A stretch of DNA of 64,000 nt from Weissella halotolerans DSM 20190. Lineage in GTDB: Bacteria; Bacillota; Bacilli; Lactobacillales; Lactobacillaceae. Position numbers and translations under genes: made by a program. Positions within the stretch are counted from its first letter, which is position 1; each line of letters begins with the position of its first letter. The stretch spans positions 1-64,000 of the forward strand of contig NZ_ATUU01000005.1 of NCBI RefSeq assembly GCF_000420365.1, read 5' to 3'. Below, piece after piece: positions 38,077-46,228 of this stretch. The notes beneath the pieces were generated by a model. The model did no database searches and was not told the origin of the DNA. It saw nothing but the letters and a program-made list of their open reading frames with translations.

Positions 38077-39093
38077 TTAAAATCCTTCCTTTTGTAATGG
38101 ACGTCCCATTAATTCTTGAATACCCGCTTGGATATCCTTTCCCTGATACAATACTTGGTAAATCATTGTCGTAATCGGCATCTCAACATGTTTTTGTTGG
38201 GCTAGCTCATAGGCAACTTTCGTCGTGGAAATGCCCTCAATAACCATGCCCATATCTTCAATCACTTCATTTAGGGCCTTACCGGCGCCTAACTGCTCAC
38301 CAGCACGAAAATTACGCGAATGAATGGAGGTAGCGGTTACAAAAAGATCACCAACCCCTGCTAAGCCCATAAAGGTAATTGGGTTGGCACCAAAAGCCTG
38401 TCCTAAACGACTGATTTCGGCTAATCCTCGGGTAAAGAGCGCGGCCTTAGCATTAGCATCATACCCGAGGGTTTCTAATGCCCCAGCGCCAATCGCAATA
38501 ACATTTTTCAAAGCGCCCCCAAATTCAGTCCCAATTACATCTGTTCCGCTATAAACACGAAAGGTTTGATTATTAAAATTGGCTTGAATCAGCTCGGCAA
38601 CAGCTAAATCATCACTGACCGCTGTCACTAATGTGGGGTCGTGTTTTACAACTCCTTCAGCATGTGAAGGACCAGATATAACCCCAATTCCTGCTCGTAA
38701 CGTTTCAGGTACTTCCTCAGCTAAAATTTGTGATACCCGTTTAAAGGTTCCTGGTTCTAATCCTTTAGTTGCAGCAACTAAAACTGGCTGTTGATCAGTC
38801 TGCAAGTAAGTGCTTAACTGCTGGGCTACTTGACGCGTTGCCTTGGTAGGCACCACGCTAAGAACAAGGTCAGCCCCTTCAACTGCGGCTGCCATATCAG
38901 CTGTTGCCACCACATTAGCATTTAATTGAACAGCCCCCAAATAATGTTGGTTGGTATGTTGCTCATTGATTTCAGGCACCTGGTCGGCCTTATAAGTCCA
39001 TAGACGCACGGTATGCCCATTTTCAGCAGCTACGTTAGCCAAAGCAGTGCCCCAAGAACCAGCGCCTAAAACGGCAATTTTACTCTTGTTCAC
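38077..39093 (-). CDS. gpsA: NAD(P)-dependent glycerol-3-phosphate dehydrogenase
   Basis: GpsA reduces dihydroxyacetone phosphate to sn-glycerol-3-phosphate for phospholipid and LTA synthesis. The 338-residue protein has the nucleotide loop [20 protein letters not shown] (8-27) and the active region [13 protein letters not shown] with catalytic lysine. It starts with GTG (39091-39093) behind AAGGAGACCCACT. It follows hprK after a 126-base gap with a weak hairpin. No lgt gene lies between hprK and gpsA, where many lactobacilli have it. Confidence 0.95.
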   Translation of the reverse strand: MNKSKIAVLGAGSWGTALANVAAENGHTVRLWTYKADQVPEINEQHTNQHYLGAVQLNANVVATADMAAAVEGADLVLSVVPTKATRQVAQQLSTYLQTDQQPVLVAATKGLEPGTFKRVSQILAEEVPETLRAGIGVISGPSHAEGVVKHDPTLVTAVSDDLAVAELIQANFNNQTFRVYSGTDVIGTEFGGALKNVIAIGAGALETLGYDANAKAALFTRGLAEISRLGQAFGANPITFMGLAGVGDLFVTATSIHSRNFRAGEQLGAGKALNEVIEDMGMVIEGISTTKVAYELAQQKHVEMPITTMIYQVLYQGKDIQAGIQELMGRPLQKEGF

Positions 39094-39219
39094 AGTGGGT
39101 CTCCTTATGCTTTTTCTTCTAATATTATATTTAGTTAACTATATCATTATATCATATAAGATTATTGGGTATAGTAAAGACCCGGCAGGGATTATTTAAG
39201 CCATCTGGTCTTTTCTTTG

Positions 39220-40179
39220 TCAATCCTGGTTGGTAGCCTGCTCATGTTCAGCCTTTGAATTCTCAGCAATTAAACGATTCAGATTATCATCAAAGGTCTT
39301 GGTAGCATCGTACCCCATCATCTTAGCACGGAAGTTCTTAGCCGCCGTTTCAATCAGCGCAGCTAAATTACGACCGGCTTGAACCGGCAAGACAAACCGC
39401 GGCAAGTCTACTCCCTGAATCCGAATGGTGTCCTCCCCATTTCCTAATCGATCAATCTTTTGATCATCCGACCATTTGGCTAAATGAAGATTAAAGGAGA
39501 TCGTCGCATGTGACCGCACAGCTCCGGTTCCAAACAAGTTGACAACATCAATGATGCCGACTCCCCGTATTTCCATCAGGTTCCGCAAAATAGCAGGCGG
39601 CTCACCCACCAACCGTTCTTCATCTTGGGCATAAACATCAACCCGATCGTCAGCAATTAACCGGTGACCATTTTGAATCAATTCCAAGGCTGTTTCAGAT
39701 TTACCAACCCCCGAATCACCAGTAATTAAAACTCCCAAACCAAATACATCGACTAAGACGCCATGCACCGACTGGCGTTTTGCTAACTGCCCATCTAAAT
39801 AAAAAGACATGTTAGATAGAATACGCGAAGAGGTCAGCTCAGTAGAAAGAATTGGAATATGCGTTTCTTTGGCCACTGCCATAAATTCTTCGGGTAATTT
39901 TCGCCCAGTGGACACCACAAAGGTCGGTGTCACCGGTTGCATCATCTTCCGAGCAACTACCATCAATTCATCATGGGTCATCCGTGCAGCAAAGGCCGTC
40001 TCGGTGATCCCCATTAGTTGCACCCGTTCCGGAGCATAATAGTTAAAGTAACCCGTCATTTCCAATCCTGGACGTGAAATATCAGCCGTCGTAATCGTTC
40101 GATCTAAATATTCCTCACCCGTTACCATCTTTAAGTGCGTATTATTAAGTAAATCGCGCACAGTAATTTTTTTTGCCAT
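39220..40179 (-). CDS. hprK: HPr kinase/phosphorylase
   Basis: HprK phosphorylates HPr on S46 at high glycolytic flux and reverses this at high phosphate, setting CcpA-dependent catabolite control. The 319-residue protein has an N-terminal domain (1-130), Walker A GDSGVGKSETALEL (about 153-166), the kinase/phosphorylase motif EIRGVGIIDVVNLFG and the C-terminal KNFRAKMMGYDATKTF. SD AAAAGGATTTGGACC precedes the ATG. Confidence 0.97.
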   Translation of the reverse strand: MAKKITVRDLLNNTHLKMVTGEEYLDRTITTADISRPGLEMTGYFNYYAPERVQLMGITETAFAARMTHDELMVVARKMMQPVTPTFVVSTGRKLPEEFMAVAKETHIPILSTELTSSRILSNMSFYLDGQLAKRQSVHGVLVDVFGLGVLITGDSGVGKSETALELIQNGHRLIADDRVDVYAQDEERLVGEPPAILRNLMEIRGVGIIDVVNLFGTGAVRSHATISFNLHLAKWSDDQKIDRLGNGEDTIRIQGVDLPRFVLPVQAGRNLAALIETAAKNFRAKMMGYDATKTFDDNLNRLIAENSKAEHEQATNQD

Positions 40180-40208
40180 GGTCCAAATCCTTTTCTATTA
40201 AGGTGCTA

Positions 40209-40586
40209 CTACCTTGTTTGCTTACTAAAATAACTGGAAACCACTGCATTAACCAATGACATCATAATGGACATTAACAAGGCCCAACCAAAGCTTGCAA
40301 AATGAAAGCCTGCCCCAACAATTGAGGCTGTCAACCAAAGGACAAAAGCATTCACGACAAAAGCAAACAAGCCAAACGTTAGTAATGTAAATGGTAATGC
40401 AAAAAACTGCAAAACTGGCCGAAAAAAACTGTTTAAAATGCCTAAGACCAAAGCGGCCCAAATAGCCGTCCAAACGGAGGCTATATAGAGTCCCTGTGGA
40501 AATAAACCGGCTAAGGCTAACAACATCAAGGTATTAATCACTAAACGTTGAATGAAATTAAACTTCTTAATTGTATATATTTTCAC
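40209..40586 (-). CDS. Phage-holin-family 4TM membrane protein (YvlD-like)
   Basis: The 125-residue protein has four membrane helices (about 12-30, 33-52, 57-80, 92-112) and the family pattern LGILNSFFRPVLQFFALPFT and LTFGLFAFVVNAFVLWL of PF04020. Despite the family name it is a chromosomal membrane protein, often next to hprK in Firmicutes; its role is unknown. The start is GTG 40584-40586 (VKIYTIKKF) with GGAG seven bases ahead; an ATG eight codons upstream lacks spacing. First gene of the hprK run. Confidence 0.85.
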   Translation of the reverse strand: MKIYTIKKFNFIQRLVINTLMLLALAGLFPQGLYIASVWTAIWAALVLGILNSFFRPVLQFFALPFTLLTFGLFAFVVNAFVLWLTASIVGAGFHFASFGWALLMSIMMSLVNAVVSSYFSKQTR

Positions 40587-40605
40587 TGTGACACTCCATA
40601 GATTC

Positions 40606-40614
40606 ATTATAGCA
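40606..40614 (-). promoter_or_regulatory. Extended -10 promoter of the holin-like-hprK operon
   Basis: On the minus strand TGCTATAAT is a perfect extended -10 element about 20 bases before the GTG start. It separates this operon from the structured RNA upstream, which has its own promoter and terminator. Confidence 0.65.
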
Positions 40615-40690
40615 AACTTTTAATGTACACGCTTTCTCAACTGGCTAGTTAAGAACCTGTTTGATATTATACCAAATAACTGCGAATAGC

Positions 40691-40717
40691 AAAAAACGCC
40701 GACCATAAAGGTCGACG
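40691..40717 (-). terminator. Intrinsic terminator of the structured RNA
   Basis: The minus strand reads CGTCGACC, loop TTTA, TGGTCGGCG and TTTTTT. The palindrome GTCGAC in its left arm recurs near 40779, so an alternative pairing is possible. Confidence 0.85.
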
Positions 40718-40920
40718 TCTCGCTTGGCAATGCTAGGAAAGACCTGTCCTAGCGCAGGTGGTGATTACTCACCAGTCGACGTACACCAGTTATCGCTAAC
40801 TGTAGTCATGTGCAGAACGACAAGTTCCACAACTTCTCGTTCACCTACCAGCAATGCGGCTGTTAACGTAGGCCGTCTACAAAGATTCACACTGGAATCT
40901 TTTCTCGACTCATCGCATGT
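40691..40920 (-). ncRNA. Structured small RNA of about 230 nt, 6S-like architecture
   Basis: An isolated non-coding transcript on the minus strand with its own promoter (40926-40954) and terminator (40691-40717). By hand folding, the 5' arm GCGATGAGTCGAGAAAAGA pairs with TCTTTCCTAGCATTGC near the 3' end as a closing stem. Both sides of a central bubble carry local hairpins: AGATTC/GAATCT on the 5' side, GGTGA-GTAA-TCACC and CTAGGA/TCCTAG on the 3' side. The apex is an 11-bp stem GAACGA-AAGTT / AACTT-TCGTTC with one G-G mismatch. This closing stem, bubble and long apical arm is the plan of 6S RNA. I could not match it to tmRNA, RNase P, SRP RNA or a T-box. 6S is an inference from shape only. 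Confidence 0.5.
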
Positions 40921-40925
40921 GACTA

Positions 40926-40954
40926 ATACTACATCATTACTTCAAAGAATGCAA
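40926..40954 (-). promoter_or_regulatory. Promoter of the structured RNA
   Basis: TTGCAT (40949-40954), 17-base spacer, TAGTAT (40926-40931) on the minus strand. It places the transcript start near 40920, at the base of the closing stem. Confidence 0.7.
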
Positions 40955-41079
40955 GCCTTAGTTTTTACGTAATCACCCTACCGCTTTATCAGACAGCATG
41001 GTATGATTGCTTTATTAGCAAAAATTAGAAATGTTTTAAGTTGTTTATTACTTTCATACTACTAACAAGGGGCTTTATT

Positions 41080-41418
41080 ATGAAATTATTAGGAAATACG
41101 CTTGAAAAAATTCATAAATTCCGTCATGACCATTTACCAAGTCACCGTCTACCAGTGCGCACCAATCACCCCTACGCACGTTTATCACTGCTTTATCTTG
41201 ATACTAATGATACCTACTACCTAGTGGATAATGCCAGCGCTATTTTTCATTCCCTCCATTATAACGATGGTGCCATCGTAGTCAGTGAGTGGACAGCTGC
41301 TGAACTAGCCGGTCTTAAAAAGAGTTATGCCCAACCTGGATTTGATAATTATTTCCAGATGCTCATACAAAATACTGCTGAGGCTTATGATGCTGAAACT
41401 CATCAACAAGACGTCTAA
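41080..41418 (+). CDS. Hypothetical protein (112 aa)
   Basis: Not recognised. The start MKLLGNTLEKIHKFRHDHLP has an AAGGGG site ahead. The protein is soluble, with a basic His/Arg-rich N-terminus (HKFRHDHLPSHRLPVRTNHP), a beta-like middle with many Tyr (LLYLDTNDTYYLVDNASAIF) and an acidic C-terminus. It is one of three plus-strand genes, divergent from the structured RNA and convergent with the cyclophilin gene, with which it shares a terminator. No domain can be named. Confidence 0.7.
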   Translation: MKLLGNTLEKIHKFRHDHLPSHRLPVRTNHPYARLSLLYLDTNDTYYLVDNASAIFHSLHYNDGAIVVSEWTAAELAGLKKSYAQPGFDNYFQMLIQNTAEAYDAETHQQDV

Positions 41419-41420
41419 TC

Positions 41421-41457
41421 AAAAAGAGCTTTAACCTAGGTTAAAGCTCTTTTTTTA
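41421..41457. terminator. Bidirectional intrinsic terminator
   Basis: The perfect palindrome AGAGCTTTAACCTAGGTTAA with its completing GCTCT arm, flanked by A5 and T7, lies between convergent genes ending at 41418 (plus) and 41460 (minus). Confidence 0.92.
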
Positions 41458-41459
41458 TT

Positions 41460-42236
41460 TTACTGGGCCTCTTTAACTACCTCAACAGTTGTCACTGTCA
41501 CCGGATCTTTAGGCTTTGATTCTTCCCCATTCCCGTTATCTTCGACTGGTTCTTGAGCAATCTGATCAACTACCGACATACCCTTCAGCACTTGACCAAA
41601 GACCGTATAAGAACCATCTAATTTGGGATTACCGCCCTGATGATAGGCCTCATAAATACGCTTAGGATAAGCTGCTTTTGATAACTGATCTTGCTGATTG
41701 GTTGGATTTTGATTAATAAAGAATTGCGACCCATTTGTATCTTTTCCAGCATTGGCCATCGCCAGTGACCCCCGCAGATGATAGAGCGAAGTTGAAATTT
41801 CATTTTTAAATCCCTGTCCACTATCTAAGTGGCTATCTTTTTGATACCAAATAGAGTGACCCCCTTGACCTGTGCCTTTTGGATCACCCCCTTGTATCAT
41901 AAAGTTCTTCATCACCCGATGAAAAATCGTCCCATCATAATAACCTTGCTTAGCAAGCCCAATGAAATTTTTGACTGCTAAGGGAGCTTGTTGATTAAAC
42001 AAGACCACCGTAATATCACCTTTAGTCGTATGAATCACGGCCTCACTTTGAGACTTGGCTGGCATTTTTTCCAACTGAGGTAACGGCACCTGATTTAACT
42101 CTTTTTGTTTAGCCGCTTTGGCTTGTTCGCGCACTGCTTGTATATGTGTTTGTTGCCAATACACCCAGGCCGTGCCAAGACCAACTAGAAGCAACACGAC
42201 TGCGAGTAAGATATATTCAACCCTTATTTTTTTCAT
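41460..42236 (-). CDS. Membrane-anchored cyclophilin-type peptidyl-prolyl isomerase
   Basis: The 258-residue protein has a single N-terminal membrane anchor (about 8-28), a charged linker and a cyclophilin domain (about 68-250). Catalytic-site motifs are GTIFHRVMKNFMIQGGDPKG (the FHRV arginine) and GSLAMANAGKDTNGSQFFI. It should catalyse proline isomerisation outside the membrane and may help fold exported proteins. It lies 19 bases after potD, so it is probably cotranscribed with the polyamine transporter; the functional link is unclear. Confidence 0.92.
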   Translation of the reverse strand: MKKIRVEYILLAVVLLLVGLGTAWVYWQQTHIQAVREQAKAAKQKELNQVPLPQLEKMPAKSQSEAVIHTTKGDITVVLFNQQAPLAVKNFIGLAKQGYYDGTIFHRVMKNFMIQGGDPKGTGQGGHSIWYQKDSHLDSGQGFKNEISTSLYHLRGSLAMANAGKDTNGSQFFINQNPTNQQDQLSKAAYPKRIYEAYHQGGNPKLDGSYTVFGQVLKGMSVVDQIAQEPVEDNGNGEESKPKDPVTVTTVEVVKEAQ

Positions 42237-42255
42237 TACAAGTGCCTAAGCCTTT

Positions 42256-43350
42256 CTATTGATTGGTCATTTTAAATTCCAGGAAATAATCATTATATCG
42301 TTGGGTCATGGCTGACCCTAAATCTTGATACACTTCTAAATCGTCAAGAGCCGCTTGTTTAGGATACCAAGCTGAATTGGTTCGCGTAGCCTTAGGTAGG
42401 CGCGCCTTCGCGGCCATATTTGGGGTGGCATAACCAACGTATTCGGCATTTTGGGCTGCATGTTCCGGTTCAGACATAAAGTTAATAAAGGCATAAGCCG
42501 CTGTCTTATTTCGCACCGTTTTAGGCATTACTAGATTATCTAACCATAAATTACTAATCCCAGTTGGCAAGACATAATGTAAGTGCTTATTATTAGCAAC
42601 CATTTCTGCCGCATCGCCTGAATAATCAACCGCCAGGGCTGCTTCATCTTGAATCATATAGGTTTTAATTTCATCTGCAACAATCGCCTTTACATTTGGC
42701 ATTAACGTTGCTAGTTTACCTTCTGCGGCTGCTAAGGTTGGTTGATCAGTTGTGTTCATCGAATGGCCACTAGATGCTAAGGCCATTCCCATAATGTCAC
42801 GGGCAGAATCAATCAACATGATATTCTGACGATAGGCAGGTTTGAATAGATCATTCCAGGTTTTTATCTCACCAGGTGCTACCATTTTGTCATTGTACAC
42901 AACCCCAAGGGTCCCCCAAAAGTAAGGTAATGAGTAGCGATTCTGTGGATCAAAATCACGATCCATAAAATGGGCATCATAGTTTTGCAAGCCGGTTAAT
43001 TTATCTTTATCCAAAGGTTCCAGCATTCCAGCACGTCGCATCTTAGCTACCATGTATTCAGAAGGAACTGCTAAATCGTACCGCGTTCCGCCTTGCTTAA
43101 TCTTAGTAAACATAGCCTCATTCGAATCGAAAGTCTCATAATCCACCTGGTATCCCGTTTCTTTAGTAAATTCTTTTAACAGGGCCGGATCAATATAATC
43201 TCCCCAATTGTAAATCGTTAACGTCCGTGCTTTAGTCACTTGCTTCGTACCTGTTTGTGGATGTTGGGCCTGTGTTAACCAGCTATTAATGGCAAAAAGC
43301 CCACCAACAGTTAACATCACGACTACAATTAAGCCAATTAATTTTTTCAT
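42256..43350 (-). CDS. potD: Spermidine/putrescine ABC transporter, substrate-binding protein
   Basis: The 364-residue extracellular receptor starts with a hydrophobic export signal (about 4-24); a lipobox cysteine is not evident, so it may be membrane-tethered through the uncleaved signal. The binding domain shows the PotD pattern LTIYNWGDYIDPALLKEFTK (49-68), YDLAVPSEYMVAKM, LPYFWGTLGVVYNDK and the C-terminal FINFMSEPEHAAQNAEYVGY. Its start overlaps the potC stop. Substrate by family. Confidence 0.93.
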   Translation of the reverse strand: MKKLIGLIVVVMLTVGGLFAINSWLTQAQHPQTGTKQVTKARTLTIYNWGDYIDPALLKEFTKETGYQVDYETFDSNEAMFTKIKQGGTRYDLAVPSEYMVAKMRRAGMLEPLDKDKLTGLQNYDAHFMDRDFDPQNRYSLPYFWGTLGVVYNDKMVAPGEIKTWNDLFKPAYRQNIMLIDSARDIMGMALASSGHSMNTTDQPTLAAAEGKLATLMPNVKAIVADEIKTYMIQDEAALAVDYSGDAAEMVANNKHLHYVLPTGISNLWLDNLVMPKTVRNKTAAYAFINFMSEPEHAAQNAEYVGYATPNMAAKARLPKATRTNSAWYPKQAALDDLEVYQDLGSAMTQRYNDYFLEFKMTNQ

Positions 43351-44186
43351 TGTGGGTCCACCACCTTCAACTGACCATGACCAGCCTTCTTACTACTGCG
43401 CGTTGCCACACCAGTAGCAATAAAATAATAGACTACGACCAACATAAGTGACAGGACAAAGAGCAAGGCTGACAAGGCATTAATCGACAAGTCAACTCCC
43501 TGACGTGCCCGTGAATAAATTTCAACTGATAACGTTGAAAACCCATTACCCGTCACAAAGAAGGTTACGGCAAAGTCGTCTAAGGAATAGGTAATGGCCA
43601 TAAAGAAACCGGCTAAAATGCCTGGCCAAGCATAGGGCAATATAACGCGACTCAATACCTGCCAACGATTAGCCCCTAGGTCATAGGCAGCATCAATTAA
43701 GGTTGTATCCATATCATGAAACCTGGGCAGAACCATCAGCACCACAATCGGGATGGAAAAGGCAATATGAGCCATCAAAACAGAACCAAAGCCTAATTGG
43801 AAACCAACCATAGTGAATAGAATCAAAAAACTTGCTCCAATAATCACGTCTGGTGAAACCAATAAAATATTGTTCAAGGATAGAAATATATTCTTAATCC
43901 CTGTCCGTTTCATTTGATAAATCAATAAAGCCCCAAAGGTACCAATAATCGTAGCCAGCAGGGCTGATAGCAAAGCAATAATCAATGTATTCACCAGTAT
44001 CTGCATCAAGCGCAGGTCATTAAACATATCCAGATAATGTTGCCACGAAAAGCCGGTAAAGGCCGTCATCGTGGCACCACGATTAAAGGAATAAATAATT
44101 AAATAGGCGATTGGTAGATACATTAATATAAACACAAGCGCTAAATAAAGTTTGAGCCAGGGCGCCTTAAAACGTTCACTTTGCAT
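43347..44186 (-). CDS. potC: Spermidine/putrescine ABC transporter permease PotC
   Basis: The 279-residue permease has six membrane helices and the ATPase-contact EAA loop DAAYDLGANRWQVLSRVILP. The start [13 protein letters not shown] (44184-44186) has AAGGGGGAAGCAGC ahead and overlaps the potB stop by 11 bases. Pairs with PotB as the membrane channel. Confidence 0.93.
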   Translation of the reverse strand: MQSERFKAPWLKLYLALVFILMYLPIAYLIIYSFNRGATMTAFTGFSWQHYLDMFNDLRLMQILVNTLIIALLSALLATIIGTFGALLIYQMKRTGIKNIFLSLNNILLVSPDVIIGASFLILFTMVGFQLGFGSVLMAHIAFSIPIVVLMVLPRFHDMDTTLIDAAYDLGANRWQVLSRVILPYAWPGILAGFFMAITYSLDDFAVTFFVTGNGFSTLSVEIYSRARQGVDLSINALSALLFVLSLMLVVVYYFIATGVATRSSKKAGHGQLKVVDPQ

Positions 44187-44994
44187 GCTGCTTCCCCCTT
44201 CCTTTACGCTCACGAGTTAGATACATGGTCAAAAACATGGCGATAATTAAAATAATGCCAATCGTTGACCCCATTCCCCAGTTCTGGGTTACTAGAAAGT
44301 GTTCCTCAATCGCCGTACCAAGTGTAATGACCCGATTTCCACCAATTAGACGCGTTAACATAAAGAGCGAAAGGGTTGGAATAAAGACCGCTTGGACACC
44401 AGCTCGAACTCCACTCAATGAATAAGGAAAGATAACCTTCATAAAGGTCTGTCGTGAATTAGCTCCCAAATCACGGGCGGCATTAATAAGACTAGGATCC
44501 AGTTCCCGTAAAGCGTTAAAAATCGGCATCATCATAAAGGGCAATTCAATATACGCTGCTACAATCATAAACGCTACATTGGTAAACATAATTTGTTGTG
44601 GTCCAATACCAATCAAGGTTAAAAACTGATTGACACTCCCATCCTGAGCAAATAAACCAATAAAGGCATAGGCCTTCAAAAGCAAATTAATCCAGGTCGG
44701 TAGAATAATTAACATTAACCAAAATTGCGCATGTTTTAGTTTTGTCATAATATAGGCAGCTGGATAGGCAATGATTAAGGTGACCATGGTTACCAAAAAG
44801 GAAAACCATAAGGAATTAAAAGTCATTCGTAAATAGGTTCCAGACTTGAAATAGGTCTGATAATTAGCCAATGTCCAATGACCACCGATATTATTAAATG
44901 ATTGGACCAGTAACAAGCCAAGTGGTGCAATCACAAACAGCACTATCCAAAACAGATAGGGTAGCGCGTAATAAGCGCTGTATCTAGTTTTCAT
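44176..44994 (-). CDS. potB: Spermidine/putrescine ABC transporter permease PotB
   Basis: The 272-residue permease has about six helices and the EAA loop [20 protein letters not shown]. The start [20 protein letters not shown] (44992-44994) overlaps the potA stop by 11 bases; a longer frame inside potA is rejected. The tail is basic ([13 protein letters not shown]). Confidence 0.93.
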   Translation of the reverse strand: MKTRYSAYYALPYLFWIVLFVIAPLGLLLVQSFNNIGGHWTLANYQTYFKSGTYLRMTFNSLWFSFLVTMVTLIIAYPAAYIMTKLKHAQFWLMLIILPTWINLLLKAYAFIGLFAQDGSVNQFLTLIGIGPQQIMFTNVAFMIVAAYIELPFMMMPIFNALRELDPSLINAARDLGANSRQTFMKVIFPYSLSGVRAGVQAVFIPTLSLFMLTRLIGGNRVITLGTAIEEHFLVTQNWGMGSTIGIILIIAMFLTMYLTRERKGRGKQHAK

Positions 44995-46084
44995 CCTGTT
45001 CATCCTCCACATATTGTTCAATACGTGCATCAAATGCCGCTTCATCCTCATGCAAGCGCATGATATGAATATCTTCAGGATCAAAGTATAAGCCAGCTCG
45101 CTGTCCTATTTCGACTGGATTCGTGGCCTGTATTTGCCATTGATTTAAATCATCATCATGGGCGCTAATTTCATAATAGTCACCACGAAAAGATTGATCA
45201 TCGATGGTAACAACCAACTTACCTGCTTCTTCCGAAACGATGTCCAAATCCTCTGGCCTTAAGACCACTTCTACAGGTTCATTAGGTCGCATGCCCCCAT
45301 CAACATTTTCAAAATCTCTTCCTAAGAAAGAAACTAAATAATCTTTCTTCATAACACCGGGAATAATGTTCGACTCCCCAATAAAATCAGCTACAAAATG
45401 ATTAATCGGCTCATCATAAATATCCACCGGACTACCATTTTGCACAATTTTGCCATCATTCATCACAAAAATCCAATCAGACATTGCCAAGGCTTCCTCT
45501 TGATCATGTGTAACAAAAATAAAGGTAATTCCCAATCGTTGTTGAATGGACCTTAATTCCCGTTGCATTTCTTTTCGCAACTTATAATCCAAAGCTGATA
45601 GTGGTTCATCCAACAACAGAACCTCTGGTTCATTAGCTAAAGCTCGGGCAATCGCCACTCGTTGCTGCTGGCCACCTGATAATTCTGATATTTCCCATTG
45701 GCCATATCCATCTAATTTTACTAGATGTAACATCTCATCAACTTTAGCTGCTTTTTCTGCTGGGCTTTTCCCTTTAATGGTCATCCCAAAGGCCACATTG
45801 TCATAAACATTCAAATTAGGGAAAAGCGCATAATTTTGAAAAACTGTGTTAACTTTGCGCTTTTCCGGTGGTACCGTATTAATTTGCTGCCCTTCGAATA
45901 AGATGTTCCCTGCACTGGGCTGTAAAAAGCCCGCCATCAATCTTAAAATTGTGGTTTTACCTGAACCTGATGGCCCTAATAAGGTGTAAAACTTACCTGG
46001 TTCAATGGTTAAGTTAATTGCCTTTAAAACTTCCGTTGCTCCATATGTTAGAGCAACACCTTTAAATTCAATAATTGCGCCCAT
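44984..46084 (-). CDS. potA: Spermidine/putrescine ABC transporter ATPase PotA
   Basis: The 366-residue ATPase has Walker [14 protein letters not shown] (about 38-50), signature ELSGGQQQR, Walker [14 protein letters not shown], switch THDQEEAL and a C-terminal TOBE-type regulatory domain (about 280-345), ending in an acidic tail. First gene of potABCD. A minus-strand promoter lies just ahead. Confidence 0.94.
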   Translation of the reverse strand: MGAIIEFKGVALTYGATEVLKAINLTIEPGKFYTLLGPSGSGKTTILRLMAGFLQPSAGNILFEGQQINTVPPEKRKVNTVFQNYALFPNLNVYDNVAFGMTIKGKSPAEKAAKVDEMLHLVKLDGYGQWEISELSGGQQQRVAIARALANEPEVLLLDEPLSALDYKLRKEMQRELRSIQQRLGITFIFVTHDQEEALAMSDWIFVMNDGKIVQNGSPVDIYDEPINHFVADFIGESNIIPGVMKKDYLVSFLGRDFENVDGGMRPNEPVEVVLRPEDLDIVSEEAGKLVVTIDDQSFRGDYYEISAHDDDLNQWQIQATNPVEIGQRAGLYFDPEDIHIMRLHEDEAAFDARIEQYVEDEQDEN

Positions 46085-46130
46085 GTTTTCCCCTACGCCT
46101 CTACTTCACTTTTAGTATTTTTCTCTTAAT

Positions 46131-46160
46131 AGTATACCCTAGCAGTCACCAAACGCCCAA
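46131..46160 (-). promoter_or_regulatory. pot operon promoter candidate
   Basis: TTGGGC (46155-46160), 18-base spacer, TATACT (46131-46136) on the minus strand, about 45 bases ahead of the potA ATG. Confidence 0.5.
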
Positions 46161-46173
46161 TAGGGAGTAGACA

Positions 46174-46207
46174 ACAAAAAAAACGCCACTTACTCAGTGA
46201 CGTTTTA
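46174..46207 (-). terminator. Intrinsic terminator after fusA
   Basis: The minus strand reads AAAACGTCACTGAGTAAGTG followed by GCGTTTTTTTT. It ends the str operon here, so tuf is not part of it. Confidence 0.85.
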
Positions 46208-46228
46208 ATCTAAAATCTTAATTAAACA

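Noticed and set aside
40691-40954. T-box, tmRNA, RNase P or SRP identity for the structured RNA
   Set aside because: No T-box GGTGG core, no tRNA-like ends or tag frame, no RNase P GAGGAAAGTCC/ACAGAA pair in context, and no SRP GGAAG tetraloop domain.
40724-40972. 82-codon plus-strand frame over the structured RNA
   Set aside because: It lacks an SD and overlaps a region full of inverted repeats with a promoter and terminator on the other strand.
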